This document shows, one piece after another, positions 51,601 to 62,439 of a stretch of 64,000 nt of DNA. The notes below the pieces were generated by a model. It was not told the DNA's origin. It saw only the letters and a list, made by a program, of their open reading frames with translations, and did not search any database. A program made the position numbers and the translations under genes. Numbering within the stretch: position 1 is the first letter of the stretch; each line of letters opens with the position of its first letter. Source of the DNA: Apricaphanius iberus (taxonomy: Eukaryota; Chordata; Actinopteri; Cyprinodontiformes; Aphaniidae); assembly GCA_028564705.1 (NCBI GenBank), contig JAPXFQ010002467.1:310001-374000 (forward strand), given 5' to 3'.

Positions 51601-54600
51601 CTGCCACTGTGAGCAGAAACTCCATGCTGGCACACAGGTACACATCCTGCACCACTGTTTCTATTTTGGTGCCATCCAGCCCCTGACGATAGATCACCTC
51701 CACCATTGTGTTCTGCTCTGCACCAGGCCGCAGTTCCATCATCCTGGAGGAGGACACAAGCCATGGTGGCAAAGACTTTGACTCCTCGGGTTTGGTTTCA
51801 CATAAATTATTTTGTGGAAGATTACCCACGAAAAAGGGCAGAGTCTACTACAGATTACAGCATCAAACAGATCATGTATTTCTCAAACCTTGGGGTGACC
51901 ATGTTGATTCTTGGTCTCTTGTCGTCTAGGAGGCACGTGGAAAGTCGCACAGTTGCATTCATGGAGCTGTCAGACAACATGTCGACAGAAGTGGAGATGG
52001 TGCCAAGAGTAAACTCTGCCAACTTCAGCTGTTCATCATGCGAGTCTAAGAGCTGTACCTATAAAAGGCAACAAAGTAAATAGTTTATATTACCCCACAA
52101 TAACTGAGAAGAAAAAACGTAAAGAGAAATTATAACATATATAGAGATGAACAGAGAAATCTGTCTACGCAGGGATTATTTGTATAGAGACACAGCAGAT
52201 ACGTGCAACGTGGCTGCAGAAAGAGATGTCGGCCCTTTACATCGCTCCGATTCACATTGTTATCATTTGTGGTTAGCTTGTTTGTTGGGGTCTATGGAAA
52301 TTCCATAGTACTTGCACGTTTTGTGGTCATCGTCATCAATGCGATTTGTGCAACCAACAGCACAACAAGACAATTCATCTCTTGCAGCAGACAACACATG
52401 CAATAGAAAAGGTATTGACATAGACCTATAATCCCTGTTTACAATGAAATCTGATGAAAATCCTTTCTACTAAAAATAGCGAACTCTCATAGCGAGAAGC
52501 TAAAAAGTATTTCTGCTGTTCTTAAACCTTCACATACAATAGTCCCGAAGAGGAAATCAAAATTCTGCTAAATAAGTGTAAGCAGTTTAAATCTTCACAA
52601 AAAAAAACAAGATTTTAAATTGGCCACACATTTCTACTCAAATGTGGCTTTTTTTCATGTGTATCTCTACCTACCACATTCTCGTTAGGGCTGTACAGAA
52701 CAACCGTCATGGAGTCAAACGTGAAGTTCAGCTTGAGTGTGGTCTTTAGCTTGCAGTGTTTCTGGGTCTCGACTACAGCAGCTATCACCACCGTGTTTCC
52801 CGCTGTAATGTTATTATAGCAAAGAGTTGAAAGTGCTGACAGGGCATAATGTCACATTTTAAGATTTCAGAAGCCATCTAGGGATTTTCTGATGATGATT
52901 GCCCACTTAACTAATCACTAAATTAATTATATCAATTGACTGATTGATTTATCAGTCTCTAAAAACAGGTAAGTGTAGCACATAAGTAAAAATACTCATC
53001 TGGGTGAATATACAGAGCAAGCAAATAATTTTTAAACTACACATTGTCCCACAAATAAATCATGAAGTATGGTAAAATTTACTGCTGGCAACTCCGGTGG
53101 TTCCTGAGCCCTGTGACTCTCTGTTGGATACAGAGTCAGAGGAGTGGTCAGTGGAGGACGGAACCGCTGGAGGCTGAACAACATCAGATTTCTCCGACAG
53201 GTTCTCACTCAAAGTCCTCAAGACCACGATCATGTCATCCTGGCAGAGGATCAGCTGTCAGGAGGAGACGCAGAACATCATTAAGAAAATATTTAAATTA
53301 ACATATTCATAATTTCAATATAAGCTTAAAACTGCTAGGAACTTCTTCAAAACAGTGTTAACCTCGTTTGTAGGCCTATGAATTATGAAATTTTGATCAA
53401 TTATTATTTGACATCATTTTACATGAACACTCACACTCATAGGCTTTAGATGAGCAGTGATCGCTATATCAGGGATACTGTGGTACCAATTAGCTGAAAG
53501 ATTTCGTTGGATTTCCAGGTGCAGGCTGACCGGTTTCAACAGCTGAGTCTCTCCTTCAAAGTTCCCATTTTTGTAAGTGGTTCTAAAAGCAAAAATACAG
53601 CAACAGCTACTAAAATGTTCAAAAAGTTGGATTTTATCAACCCCATCTGTGTGCGGTCTCAGATTTGTCTCGGACCTGTACATCTTGAGGTCAGTCAGTC
53701 TCACGGTCATTTTATCCACAACCGGCGGGATTGCAGCATTGCTTTTGAACTGCTGCTTGATGAAATGGTTCTCGATGGACAGGAAGCCAAGGTCAGCAAC
53801 GATGACGTTCAAAGAGGAGGACGACTGGGGGAGAAAAATCACAGGCGCGTTGAAGTGGACGTCGAGAGCAATTCGAGTGCTTCTCTCCGCCAGTTCCTTC
53901 ACACCTGACGCTGCTTTTTCAGCAGCCTGAACAGTCACTTCAGCGAGGGCGTCTTTAGCCGCCTGGAAATTATTGATAAAAACCTGAAACAAAAAGAAAC
54001 AGCAGATATTAAGCGGAGAATAAATAAATATCTAGACATAATGGTTTGATTTAAAATATGTGATCCTTACCAGGATGGAGGAGACAAACTTGTTGAGGAA
54101 AATGACCTGAATGCACCCAACTTCAAGTGTGACAGATGTGTCAACTTTAGACATGTCGAGGTAGGCGTCTCCTTCTGTTGCCCCTGTGTAATTTATCATC
54201 CTGAAGGAAAAAACTTGCTTATCTGCAATAGAGACAGCCTGAAAAAAGGGGAAACATAATAGGTTTTAGATTAAAAAAAGTCTTATGGAAGTAAACTGGA
54301 AATCATCAGTGAGCTACTGGGGTCAAAATAGATACATATTATATGTTTTACATGTAATCTCATAAATTTGTATTCGCAGTTTTTAATGTCATAGAAAAAA
54401 ATAAAGTCAAACACTTGCTTCTCTGTAAGAGCAGTACAGATATACCAATGTCAGATTACCCAACTACAGCATGTACCTTCTTGTATAAGGCGTCTTTGTT
54501 GCAGTCCAGGATCACGATGCTCTTTAGGTTGGCTAGGACCTCCATGTCCTTTTTTCTCATCATGACCTCAGTAACCAAACCTGAGGAGTCAAGACAATCC

Positions 54601-57600
54601 CACTATAAGAATTATTCAGTTACAAAAGAAAATCCTTAAGATACTTGAAATGACTTGTTCTTGGTGTTTAACATTGTTTCTCTCCAACTATTGAATCATT
54701 TTGTAATTGCCTTCTCCACACACACACGCACAGTAACACACAGGAGCCAAGTTAGGCATGTCAACCAAAAGATTTTAGCAAAAACATGAAATAAATCGAG
54801 GATTTCTCGTCATCCAAGCCAATAAAACCAATTTAATGAAGACATTTCTCTTCCTAGATTGATCTAGATTATGGCTGTGTAGTATGATTTCTCACGTACC
54901 TTCAATGCTTATTTCTGAGATCCGAGCCGTCTGTCCTCGAATGAACACTTTCAAGCAGCGCAGGTCAGCTCTCACACGCAGATTCACCACATCTGCAAAC
55001 TTTGAGCTTTTAGAAGCTGTAAAAAAGTAATGGAAACCAATGAGCCACACTTGGCTTTATTAACATTAAATAAAGCATTTACTGCAGCATTAAATCATCT
55101 ACTTAGTTTTTTTTAATAATACGATAAGTAAAAGGAGATACTTTTTTTCTTGGTTACAGCCGTTTCCTCCTTCTTCTCTCCTTTCTCAGCCTCGTCCTCC
55201 TCGGCGATGGTGGGAAGCTCCTCTTGCCCACCTTCCTTCTTAGTGGACGGAGGAAGGAGGTTACTGAGGAAGCTTATGGTGTTGACAAGAGCCTCCGTAT
55301 GCAGATGAACATCCAAGGATGAAAAGGTCACCTGATAAGGAAACGGTTATAAAAGGAGAATCACACCTGAAGCAGTTTTTACCAAAAAATTTATATCCAA
55401 AATAACTAACTAGCCCACGTCCATATTTACTGTAATTATTTAGTTTGTCTTCCAGTTATTCCTTACCTTAATGAGTTGTTCGGTGTTGTTATGCTGAGTT
55501 TTAAACTCTGGACCATTCCTGTCAGCCTGAAAGGGAATCGTAATTAACAATAAGAACATTGTTCGTCACCATTTTAAACATTGAGGTCTCAATCTTTTTT
55601 CATCACTAAATCACACTCAATTTTCCTGTTTTAGGGCATTTTCAACTACATTTCTAGTTGGTAAAAGGATTTTTGAGTCTTTTCTTTTGTAATTCAGATG
55701 TTTACATACGAGATCCTTAATATTGGATAAAATTGTTTTTTAAACAGTTTGATTTTGCTAAAATGTGTTCCACAAACTTCTCACAATAGTTTGTTGGAAT
55801 TTTGTCCAATTCTTTGTCACGGAATAGGTGTAACCGAGTCAGGTTTGTAAGCCGCCTCACTGACACACCTTTTCACCTCTGCCCACTAATTTTCTATTCG
55901 ACTGAAATCGAGGGTTTGTTTGGGTGAAACTAAAATATTGAATTAGTTTCCACAAAGCTTCTATCTTCATGGTATTTTGAAAAACCATGAAGAGTTTCTC
56001 CTGCACCATAATATCTACACAGTACGATGCTGCCATTCCCATACTTCAGACCTAGGATGGAGATCTCAGGCTCGCAAGTTTTCACCTTTTCCCTTAAATG
56101 TAATGGTGGTCACAATGGCAAAACTATTAAAATTTAGCTTATATAAAACCACAGGACATGTCTTAAAAAATGAATGGTTTTATACCATATGTACATTTAC
56201 AAACTATAATCTGGCTTGTTATGATGCATTTGGAGTAATAGTCTCTTCCTCTCTGATTAACATTAGCCCATGTCTGTTGAGTACTTGTTTAACAATGGAA
56301 AACCTCTATAAGATCTTATTCCTTCATTTTGAGGTTAAAGACCCCCTTCATAACTTTACACCAGAAAGACATGTTTTTGAAACATTTTGGTGACACAACA
56401 CGACTTTTGATGTTGATTTTCAGCGCTGTCACTACATGGGAGGGTCCTACTGCTAAAAAAAAAAAACGTACTATAGAACTTTTCAAGCGCGGACCACTTC
56501 CCCAGATGTACTGACTGAGTTACGCTTTACGGCAGTATGCTACATGCTACCTAATGATATAAACAAACCTGCAGTTTTGAAACTTGAGCCATGGCAGATC
56601 CACCAAAGAAACAAAAGAAGACGTTATGAGAAGAAGAAAGGGAAAAGAAACTGGGCTGCAGGAGCTGAAAGCAACTGGAGCTTCACTGCTGGAAAATTGT
56701 TGCTAGCCTCTGAGTCAAACCAGGTGAACCGATGCGCTGGGTGTGAGTCTAGGAGCTGGACGCTGAGCCAGCTTGTCAACCCCAAAGAAGACACTATCAG
56801 AAGAAGCAAGTCAAGGAACTGGGTTCCAAGAGCTGCTGAAAGCTGCCAGAGCTTCACCGCTGCAGAAGAAGAAGATTGTTAACCTCTGATTCTGTTAACA
56901 TCCATTCTGCACCCCGGGATGAATCAAGGGTAAGGAAAGTTGCAGCACGCTTGGAAGATGGGAGAAAACAGGTCAGAGAACATTTAATTCTCTTCACTGC
57001 TATGAAAGATCTTTTCAGTCAAACAATCAATTTAGGTCAAAGTAGGATTAGCTTCTAAAGCCCAGTGTTACAACTTTTCACGGATGTGTGGTCAGCCGCT
57101 GTGAGTGAGACGTAGAGATACAGCAGTATGTGTGGGTACTGAACTAGCTGTGTTGCTACTGGATTGGTAAACAATAAATGTTTGCTTCAGGGTTATTTGG
57201 GCATGATGATGTGCTACAGTGCTTGGAAAAAACTTTTGACAGTTTACCAACTGACACGCTGTAAGTTTGTTTTTTTGGCTGGCGAGTTGTAAAACCATCA
57301 GTACACTTCTTCAGATGTGCTCCATAGAGATTTGTTTTTGCGACAATGACGTAAAGCCACAAGCTTTGAGAGGGAGACAGAGGGCAAATACCAGCAAAGT
57401 TACGGAGTGTGTCTTCAAGTCACAAAAGGAATAACTGTATTCACAAGTGTTCCTCGTTTAACCGTATCAGAAGATCAACAAGTAATCATTTAAGCTGTAT
57501 GAAATGGTTTAAACACGTAATATTCCTACTGCTTGTACTGTTTCTTTATTTGAATAAAGTAATAAATTCCCTCATTATTCTGGCATTTTGAAAACAGAAA

Positions 57601-60600
57601 ATATTTTTTTAATCTTAACTGACTTAAAAAAGAAAACTTTAGTCTACTTTACTGTCATACATTAAAAAAAGATTACTACACTATGTATGTAAATGTCTTG
57701 TTTCAACTGAATTTATTCTGAACAGATCTGCTTTAATGTGAATGCAACAAAGTACTTTGATATACTCCAAGGTGAGGAGGTCAACTTCTGTGTTGTCTAA
57801 AGTGGTGATCAGCTGAACTTGCTTATCTTCAGAATCTACAAAGAAGAATGAAACATAGAACCATAAAAAACACAATAATAACTATTATCTAGGACTTAAT
57901 TTGTACAGAAAGTTCAGTTAATTATTTACTGACCCATGTATTCAGGACACTTCAGGCAGATCTCTTTCAGGAAGGTGTTTGATGTCATGTCGAAGGTGCG
58001 CATCTTGAGCTCAGTGCCAAGACCCTCGATGTCCAGGTGGAGCACTGTGACCTCCTTAGCTCCAGACAGACGACACAGCTGAACAGACAACTGAAGCGTG
58101 GAAGAACAAAGGGAGAGGAAACCAACAGGAGGACAAAGAAGATATGTTAGAACAAAGAACCCCAATATTAAATGATGTTGCTGAGTCAGGTACAAGAATA
58201 AAACGTTCACCATATAGATGGAAGTTTACAGGTAGAGGAGACATTAATGGAGAGAAATAAAAATGAGCAGACTTATGATCTGAACTTGCATTTTATTCTT
58301 CACACTGATAAGATTTAAGAAGTGTCTATCTCTGCACTTGCAGGTTGTGTAGAGTGTCTGAAACGTATGATAAAACTACTGGAACAAAATACTTCCCTCA
58401 TCTATTTTTCAAGCAACTAACATAAGGCAACATTGGGTACTTTTTTACCTCATTGATTTCAAATCTCATGTAGAAGTCAGTCATGTTCTTCTGGGGATCT
58501 TCCTTAATCAGACAAATTTTTTTGCTCGAACCTGCAAAGCGCAGAGGCATGGGATTGTCCGGGAAGAAAGGCTTATCTCCAATCGGAGAGCTGGGAGCAT
58601 CGTAGAACAAATCTTCCTGTGACCCTGTAAGATTTCAAAGACAAAACAAAAACTGTATCAATCAACTGAAATGAAAGGAGTTTGTTTTCTTTGATTTGTC
58701 CTTTTTTATTTGTAAAAGGCTTACAACCATACACGGATAAAATATGAGCAGAAAATGCTATAGTATTATGTTGCATCAGGGAACATTGTTGCTAATTGTT
58801 AAAGTGTCTTAAACTGTGTCTCACCAAGTGAGGTGATACTGATGGTCTCACACGACTCAAAAATGACAGAGGAACGCTGGTCGACTAAACTCAGGTGTTT
58901 TCTTCCAGTTAGCTGAGGAGTGAACGACTGCTTTGACTGAGGAAACACAATCGCAAAACATACATTAATCACATCTCACGGACATGCTAATTTCTAAAAA
59001 ATGATTTTTCCATAGATAGTTTATTATTTAACCAAGGTATCTGATTTTCCACTTACCTTTGTATTAGCAGAAGAAGCAGTGTTGCGTGCGGCTGGCTTGC
59101 TCTCAGGCAGCGGGATACTGTCCACCAGCTCCAGGACACTTCGGAGTTTTTTGTCAGAAATTCGAAGAGACAGCAGCGGGAGTTCACCAAACATTTCATA
59201 CCTAAAGCACAAGCATTGCAACAAAATGACACAAACTGGAGCCAGACTAATAGTGGGGCTGATACTAAGCTGATACTAAGCTTCAGTAAAAGATTATCAC
59301 CAATACGATCATAAACTACTCTGTTTAAGGCTGCTTGGTTTGAATGTAATCTCTTTATCTAAAACTTTACAGCTATCCAAGCGGAGAGAACTAAACACTC
59401 ACTTCGCCATGCGAGAGTCTTTCACAACCAAGGCCCTGCTGACAACCACGGTCAGATCCACGGGCTCCAGGATGTGGAGCGGAGACTGTTTCTGTTTGCG
59501 AGCTTTTTTCCAGTCCCCATCTGCAAACAATTAAGAGTTTTATTTATTTATTTTATTTATCATGTTTCAACAAACATACTAGCAAATGTAGCAAATACAT
59601 TTTTATTGTAACATCTGTGATTTGACTTTTCTTTCAAAATTCAACAACTTTACTCAAGTGGCAGCAATTATCCTTCTATTGTGTAAGAAAAACTTTCGCG
59701 ATATATAACAAAACCTACAACAAACACGAATAACATTCTATTTATTTAAAACAGAAAAGCAATAATTATTCCTACATTTGCAAATAACATAACTCTTATG
59801 ATCATGCTAACAATAATATATCTTTTCACTTTTGACATTTTGATATACAGCCCTAAAAAAAAGATTCAGACTAAAAACCTGTTAGATTGAATGCCTTTTT
59901 TTCTGGTTTTGCACAGAATATGACCTCATTCTTCGGTTCGGCTTTTTGCTTTAAAAAGCATATACACACACGTCTTTTTAATCTATATAGTATTTTAAAT
60001 GTTACAGTATTGAAAAGAATACCAATATGGTTTGATTTTGTTAATATATTTTTTTTGTTAATAGAATTACACATAAAACATAGAGTAGAATCAGCTCTGA
60101 TGACCAGAGTTAGGAAAAGATGATATAGACAATATAGTGTACGCATTTTACTTACTCACTTCACTGTTTGCAAACCGTAAAACCATGAATTGGTGAAAAA
60201 GAAACCTTTCGTCAGACAGAATTGGTGTACAGCTGCGTATCTGTAGCGATAAACGCTCACAATTGCATTTAAGGTTGGTTAAAGGCTACAAGCAGCTGGG
60301 TTTGGACTTTATTATTATCAGTATCGTTACACTGGTATCCAAAAGGTCAAATGTAGCCTTATTTAGGCCATCTGAGAAGGAGAGCATAGTAACAGACATT
60401 TCTCTGTGCTTCATTCGGGTCCTTTTCCATTGACCTGGTTCCAGAGTTGGGTCAGTGGTAGAGTCTGATTTAGAACCGGCTCTTTGGTTGTCCACTGCCT
60501 GAGCACCCATTTTTTGGTTCCAAACCGGTGTTTAGCCAAGCATCAACTTGAAACCAGTTTTGATAGCACCGGTTTCTACCCTGCCCATGATGTGACAAAC

Positions 60601-62380
60601 CCAACGTGTAAGGGTGGGATTACAAACGCTTAGTAGCGAGGAGAATCTAACAACCTACATTTTAGTTTATAACAATGGAGGCGAGAAATAAACAGAGTTT
60701 GCCCAACCCGGTGTTTTCTAGCTTTGTGGTCATGGTCTGAGCTGCTAAACATATTGGAGAAGTCACATCACACAAAGCCGGTATTTCTACAACTGCATCT
60801 GTCGTAGCACCGACTAGGCTCTGTGTCAGTGGAAAAGCAAACCAGTTGTTAGAAAAGATTTACCTAAGAACTGACTAAGCTCTGGCACAAGCACCAACTT
60901 TGGTGCTTTTCTGAATCCACTGACACCTTCCTGAGCATCTTATTAAAAAAGACTTTCAATTGCAGACACTTTATGAAGAAAAACGTAAAAAAAATATATG
61001 AAATGGTAACCTCTGAACAGATGAATGTGTACCTGGTTTGCTGTAAAGGAACTGCAGGCTGCTGAGCTGAACGTCAAACCGGTCGTATGCTCTGGACATG
61101 ATGTCTTCAATGTTGCTGTGACCCACTGACAGCTGTGGAAGATTCTTCTTACTCTGACTGGACATCTGAAAGCCAAAGAAGAGAAGGTTCAAATATACTC
61201 TTTGAGTAACATTCAGTCTACCTTGGGGTTATGATATCTTCTGACCTTGAAATGACCAAGATCCAAAAGCATAATGTTCTGGGTTCCGTCGTAAAAGCCG
61301 GTTTGTGGAATAATGACATAGGAGGCCATCAAGTTCAGCTTCAGGTCGAGAACCTTCTGTGTTTCGATCACGTACAGCAAACCTAAAGAAAGAAAATTGA
61401 GTATTAAATAAGGGATATTTTGTTTCATTTATAGAGCCCATCCTGCTTCCATCACATTTCCCCCTAGCCAAACTGTAATGCCAGTACTGGAGGGGGAGCT
61501 AATTTGGGATTAGCATTCTGGTTTAGTAACCAGAGGTTTTGGGCATTCTGCTTGGGGCTGAGAGTGTATGGTCTAGGACCAGCCTGTTTATTTTTAATAC
61601 TGTAGAAACCACATTAATTCATTTCTCAGTGCTAACAGCATAAATAATTTTTAAAAATAACATTTATTGTGATACTATGACGTAAACAAACTTAGAAATA
61701 TTTCCATGACTCAACACACTGAGCTTTTGTCACGTTTTGCCCCTTTTTTTTAAAACAAAAGCCCATCCTGCTTTCACCCTTAAGGTGATAGAGTTTTATA
61801 CATAATCAGCAGAAAGCAGCCAGAGGAGGAAGGAAGGGAGGGAGGTACAGATGGACGGACGGAAGGAAAGTTTAAAACAGGAAATTATTGAAATATTTAC
61901 TGACTGAAAGAAGAGTTAAAGGTAGGAGGGAAAGATAGTAGGACTGAGGGAAGGATATGAGGAAAGGAGGCTTGGAAGACGACTGGATTTAAGGAACTAA
62001 ACGCAGAGGAGAAAGACTGAAGATTGGATGAAAAAAAAGAAATGAAAAAATATACATTTCAACAGCCAAAAGATAACTGTGTCAAGATTATAAGCAGGAA
62101 TGCTGTGCTTGTACAGTGCTTAGACATTATGGATGTCTGTAGGCACCGCAAAACAAGACCGTTAAAAGAAGGAACGTAAACATGCAGCCATCATAGAGAG
62201 ATCAGGCCTCAGATACTGGGGAAACTGGTCCTGATAACATAACTGTGAATATATGTGCGACTCACCAGTGGATGTGCGGTCTCTAAACTGCTCCAGTTTC
62301 ATCAGGGTGGCGTTGGTAAGTTCATCCAGCTGTAAGTCATCTGGAGGCCTGAAGAACTCAGCCATGTTGTTCACTGTTAT
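28705..62380 (-). CDS. vps13a: vps13a (chorein), C-terminal ~2676 residues in 58 exons; 5' part off the window
   Basis: Bridge-like lipid transfer protein: a long hydrophobic groove built of repeating beta-groove units moves phospholipids between membranes at ER-mitochondria and ER-lipid droplet contacts. Loss of human VPS13A causes chorea-acanthocytosis. The 58 exons read minus-strand, all with GT donors and AG acceptors and all in phase, totalling 8031 nt including the TAA at 28705-28707. Human VPS13A is about 3174 residues, so roughly the first 500 residues, including the N-terminal chorein domain, lie beyond the first exon seen here (62266-62380, starting [10 protein letters not shown]). 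Order: groove repeats, six-repeat adaptor-binding (VAB) domain, further groove, ATG2-like C-terminal helices, PH-like domain ending LPKY. The gene is convergent with gna14, as in mammals. Exon coordinates are in the block entries that follow. Confidence 0.96.
29690..30360 (+). mobile_element. L2-clade LINE fragment (3' part of reverse transcriptase ORF)
   Basis: An open stretch 29938-30345 on the plus strand (antisense to vps13a) encodes the C-terminal thumb region typical of L2/CR1-group reverse transcriptases: [54 protein letters not shown] and PRPLRSS. The catalytic domain is missing and the upstream part is decayed, as for a 5'-truncated insertion. It lies in the intron between 29151 and 30538. 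Confidence 0.85.
30625..32471 (-). other. vps13a: vps13a intron containing the alternative last exon
   Basis: Apart from the 31169-31228 exon and the poly(A) candidate near 30850, I see only AT-rich intronic sequence. Confidence 0.5.
31169..31228 (-). CDS. vps13a: vps13a alternative last exon (isoform B type), acidic tail
   Basis: A 60-nt open stretch after a CAG acceptor, in phase with the end of exon 32472-32586 (...SQMLQ). It gives [19 protein letters not shown] and stops at TAA 31169-31171. The human gene has two C-terminal variants; transcript B ends in an extra exon with an acidic tail between the same two exons, so position and character match. A candidate AATAAA on the minus strand is at 30848-30853. 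Use of this exon removes the PH-like domain. Confidence 0.75.
   Translation of the reverse strand, partial: RRLAYIERTKTNSEDEDDE
32472..40110 (-). CDS. vps13a: vps13a block 3: last groove segment and ATG2-like C-terminal domain, 14 exons
   Basis: Exons: 39957-40110, 39575-39721, 38981-39062, 38816-38885, 38127-38241, 36425-36538, 36050-36195, 35869-35950, 35405-35518, 34872-34947, 33974-34137, 33792-33837, 33544-33667, 32472-32586. The 3' half is the most conserved part: [70 protein letters not shown] and [20 protein letters not shown] match the VPS13/ATG2 C-terminal helical region, which in VPS13A contributes to mitochondrial and lipid droplet targeting. It ends EDGVIRPY...GSQMLQ, where two alternative 3' ends diverge. 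Confidence 0.95.
32587..33543 (-). other. vps13a: vps13a intron, no recognisable element
   Basis: Short ORFs on both strands at 33150-33540 have no motif. Nothing else is supported. Confidence 0.5.
34400..34790. repeat. Dispersed fish repeat resembling a non-LTR tail
   Basis: It contains GGTTCTGCTGGAGGTTTCTT, CCTGTTAAAGGGGAGTTTCC and a terminal TGTAAAGTGCCTTGAG ... AATAAACTGAACTGAAT, a combination I recognise from very abundant fish repeats ending in an AATTGAATTG-type tail. The class is not certain. It is in the vps13a intron between 34138 and 34871. Confidence 0.55.
34972..35332. mobile_element. Decayed hAT-type MITE (GGTATCG-rich)
   Basis: It begins TAGGGATGCAACGATACC and ends near GTATGCATTCTA, a degraded inverse of the start. 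The interior has GATACCGATATGAG and GGTATCGGGGCCGATACC. No clear target duplication was found. It differs in sequence from the hAT MITE in gna14 intron 5. Confidence 0.65.
36780..38100 (-). mobile_element. Decayed Tc1-like element split by a ~650-bp insertion
   Basis: Pieces of one Tc1 family, read as the reverse of its transposase, occur in order: 36870-36915 (ACCCCAGACCATCACAACATCACCATTG-type motif), then 37570-37660 (CATCAGTCCACAAAATG, CTTTTGGGGAC), 37700-37760, and the end region 37960-38060 (AACTGC..., GTTTGATGATCTTAAACATG). Between about 36918 and 37565 the sequence does not fit the family and appears inserted. It lies in the intron between 36539 and 38126. Confidence 0.55.
40217..49151 (-). 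CDS. vps13a: vps13a block 2: VAB adaptor-binding domain, 14 exons
   Basis: Exons: 48893-49151, 48522-48682, 48282-48385, 47854-48166, 47227-47363, 46732-47026, 46467-46571, 44704-44850, 44215-44346, 44004-44137, 43349-43417 (candidate cassette), 41868-41997, 40488-40548, 40217-40385. Six repeats each show the conserved asparagine of this domain: [38 protein letters not shown] and SLVNNTT. In yeast Vps13 this domain binds adaptors carrying a Pro-X-Pro motif, which decides the target membrane. The acceptor of exon 40217-40385 was placed at 40386 (AAAG) because only this choice keeps phase and gives FYEGLQRVV. Confidence 0.92.
40817..41745 (+). mobile_element. Decayed Tc1-like transposon (ATTAGAATATCAT family)
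   Basis: Left end TACAGTAGATATAATTAG followed by AATATCATTGAAAAGTTC and ATTTATTTCAGTG. Decayed plus-strand transposase pieces follow: CCTGGGCTAGGAGACAAAAA (about 41090), TGTTCTCTTTTCAGATGAAAC (about 41136) and GACCCAACAATGCAGACGAG (about 41486). The whole is about 0.9 kb, shorter than an intact element, with many stops. It lies in the intron between 40549 and 41867. Confidence 0.7.
41998..43348 (-). other. vps13a: vps13a intron, no recognisable element
   Basis: It contains a 66-residue plus-strand ORF (42467-42667) that is Glu/Lys-rich and has no recognisable motif. Nothing else is supported. Confidence 0.45.
43349..43417 (-). CDS. vps13a: vps13a candidate cassette exon, 69 nt
   Basis: Between exons 44004-44137 and 41868-41997 lies a stretch with a CAG acceptor, a GT donor and no stop. 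It has the same entry and exit phase (1 + 66 + 2 nt), so it can be included or skipped without changing frame. It encodes [17 protein letters not shown] plus EQED. Human VPS13A as I remember it passes directly from the LLVNHT... exon to the equivalent of SKEMEW, so this would be an extra exon. No transcript evidence is available. Confidence 0.55.
44940..45775. other. vps13a intronic stretch, possible unclassified repeat
   Basis: The part at 44950-45300 has the moderate GC content and phrase-like composition of an old dispersed repeat, but I cannot name it and see no termini or target duplication. Confidence 0.3.
45776..46229 (-). mobile_element. Terminal fragment of an ATTAGAATATCAT-family Tc1 element
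   Basis: It reads as the reverse of the left end of the family found at 40817-41745: GTGTGGCACCAGGTGTCTTCA, AAATTTTCTGAGATACTGAA, TTTGAAATATATCAGTCT and, at the outer end, GATATTCTAATTTTATTACC...TAGCTGTA. The body is absent. It is interrupted by a 185-bp insertion at 45960-46144. Confidence 0.75.
45960..46144. mobile_element. 185-bp MITE nested in a Tc1 fragment
   Basis: It starts TGGTGCGTTCAGACCGC and ends with a rough inverse (reverse complement TGGTGAACTTCTGCG). It is flanked on both sides by TAA (45957-45959 and 46145-46147), and removing it plus one TAA restores the uninterrupted host-element sequence. A TAA duplication suggests a PIF/Harbinger-type origin. It is GC-richer than its surroundings. 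Confidence 0.7.
47430..47780 (-). mobile_element. Decayed Tc1-like fragment
   Basis: Reads as a degraded reverse-strand piece of the Tc1 family also seen at 36780-38100. Recognisable parts are GGTTCTTTTATGACCCCCTGG, TTTGTGGATCATAA, AGTCTTAGAAATGG, AGACTGGTGAACATC and TAGATCTTTTAGCCTACTTC. No ends are visible. It lies in the vps13a intron between 47364 and 47853. Confidence 0.55.
49233..62380 (-). CDS. vps13a: vps13a block 1: groove (RBG) repeats, 26 exons
   Basis: Exons from 5' to 3': 62266-62380, 61246-61382, 61033-61165, 59403-59520, 59057-59201, 58825-58936, 58449-58624, 57934-58090, 57756-57835, 55467-55526, 55142-55331, 54900-55016, 54477-54580, 54071-54238, 53676-53983, 53435-53582, 53083-53254, 52675-52802, 51889-52058, 51487-51743, 50652-50833, 50430-50573, 49946-50155, 49662-49805, 49466-49567, 49233-49385. 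They encode about 1310 residues of the lipid-conducting groove. Acidic/lysine-rich disordered inserts are visible ([13 protein letters not shown] in 55142-55331; a Ser/Thr/Pro-rich stretch in 53083-53254). Boundaries were set by phase and splice consensus. Confidence 0.93.
55690..56300 (-). mobile_element. Decayed Tc1-like (Sleeping Beauty-type) transposon
   Basis: Begins with AGATGTTTACATACGAG, a degraded terminus. It then follows the reverse strand of a Sleeping Beauty-like transposase: ACAATAGTTTGTTGGAATTTTG, GTAACCGAGTCAGGTTTGTA, CCACTAATTTTCTATTCGAC, TGATGCTGCC-like ACGATGCTGCCATTCCC, and GGTGGTCACAATGGC. Many indels and no open frame. It lies in the intron between 55527 and 57755. Confidence 0.75.
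56590..56880 (+). repeat. Two degenerate tandem units, period about 170 bp
   Basis: Segments starting at about 56601 and 56780 share CACCAAAGAA/CCCCAAAGAAG, GAAGA..TTATGAGAAGAAG/GACACTATCAGAAGAAG, AGAAACTGGG/AGGAACTGGG, AGCTGAAAGC/TGCTGAAAGC and GGAGCTTCACTGCTGG/AGAGCTTCACCGCTGC in the same order. The 112-residue frame across them (56544-56882) echoes this duplication but has no recognisable domain. Probably part of an unclassified dispersed repeat in a vps13a intron. Confidence 0.5.
60400..60935. repeat. Possible MITE with ACCGGTT-rich, partly inverted ends
   Basis: The left part (TCCTTTTCCATTGACCTGGTTCC, AACCGGCTC, AAACCGGTG) and right part (AGTGGAAAAGCAAACCAG, CCACTGACACC) carry roughly inverse phrases, as in fish non-autonomous elements. 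Exact termini and a target duplication were not found. It lies in the intron between 59521 and 61032. Confidence 0.35.
61800..62050. repeat. Purine-rich (GGAA/GGGA) tract
   Basis: Strongly purine-biased plus strand with AGGAAGGAAGGGAGGGAGG near 61828 and many further GGAAGG/GAAAGA units. It lies in the vps13a intron between 61383 and 62265. Confidence 0.7.
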
Positions 62381-62439
62381 CTACAAAACCCCCAAAAACA
62401 ACTAACATATAACTAACACTTTTCAGAAATAGATTTTTT

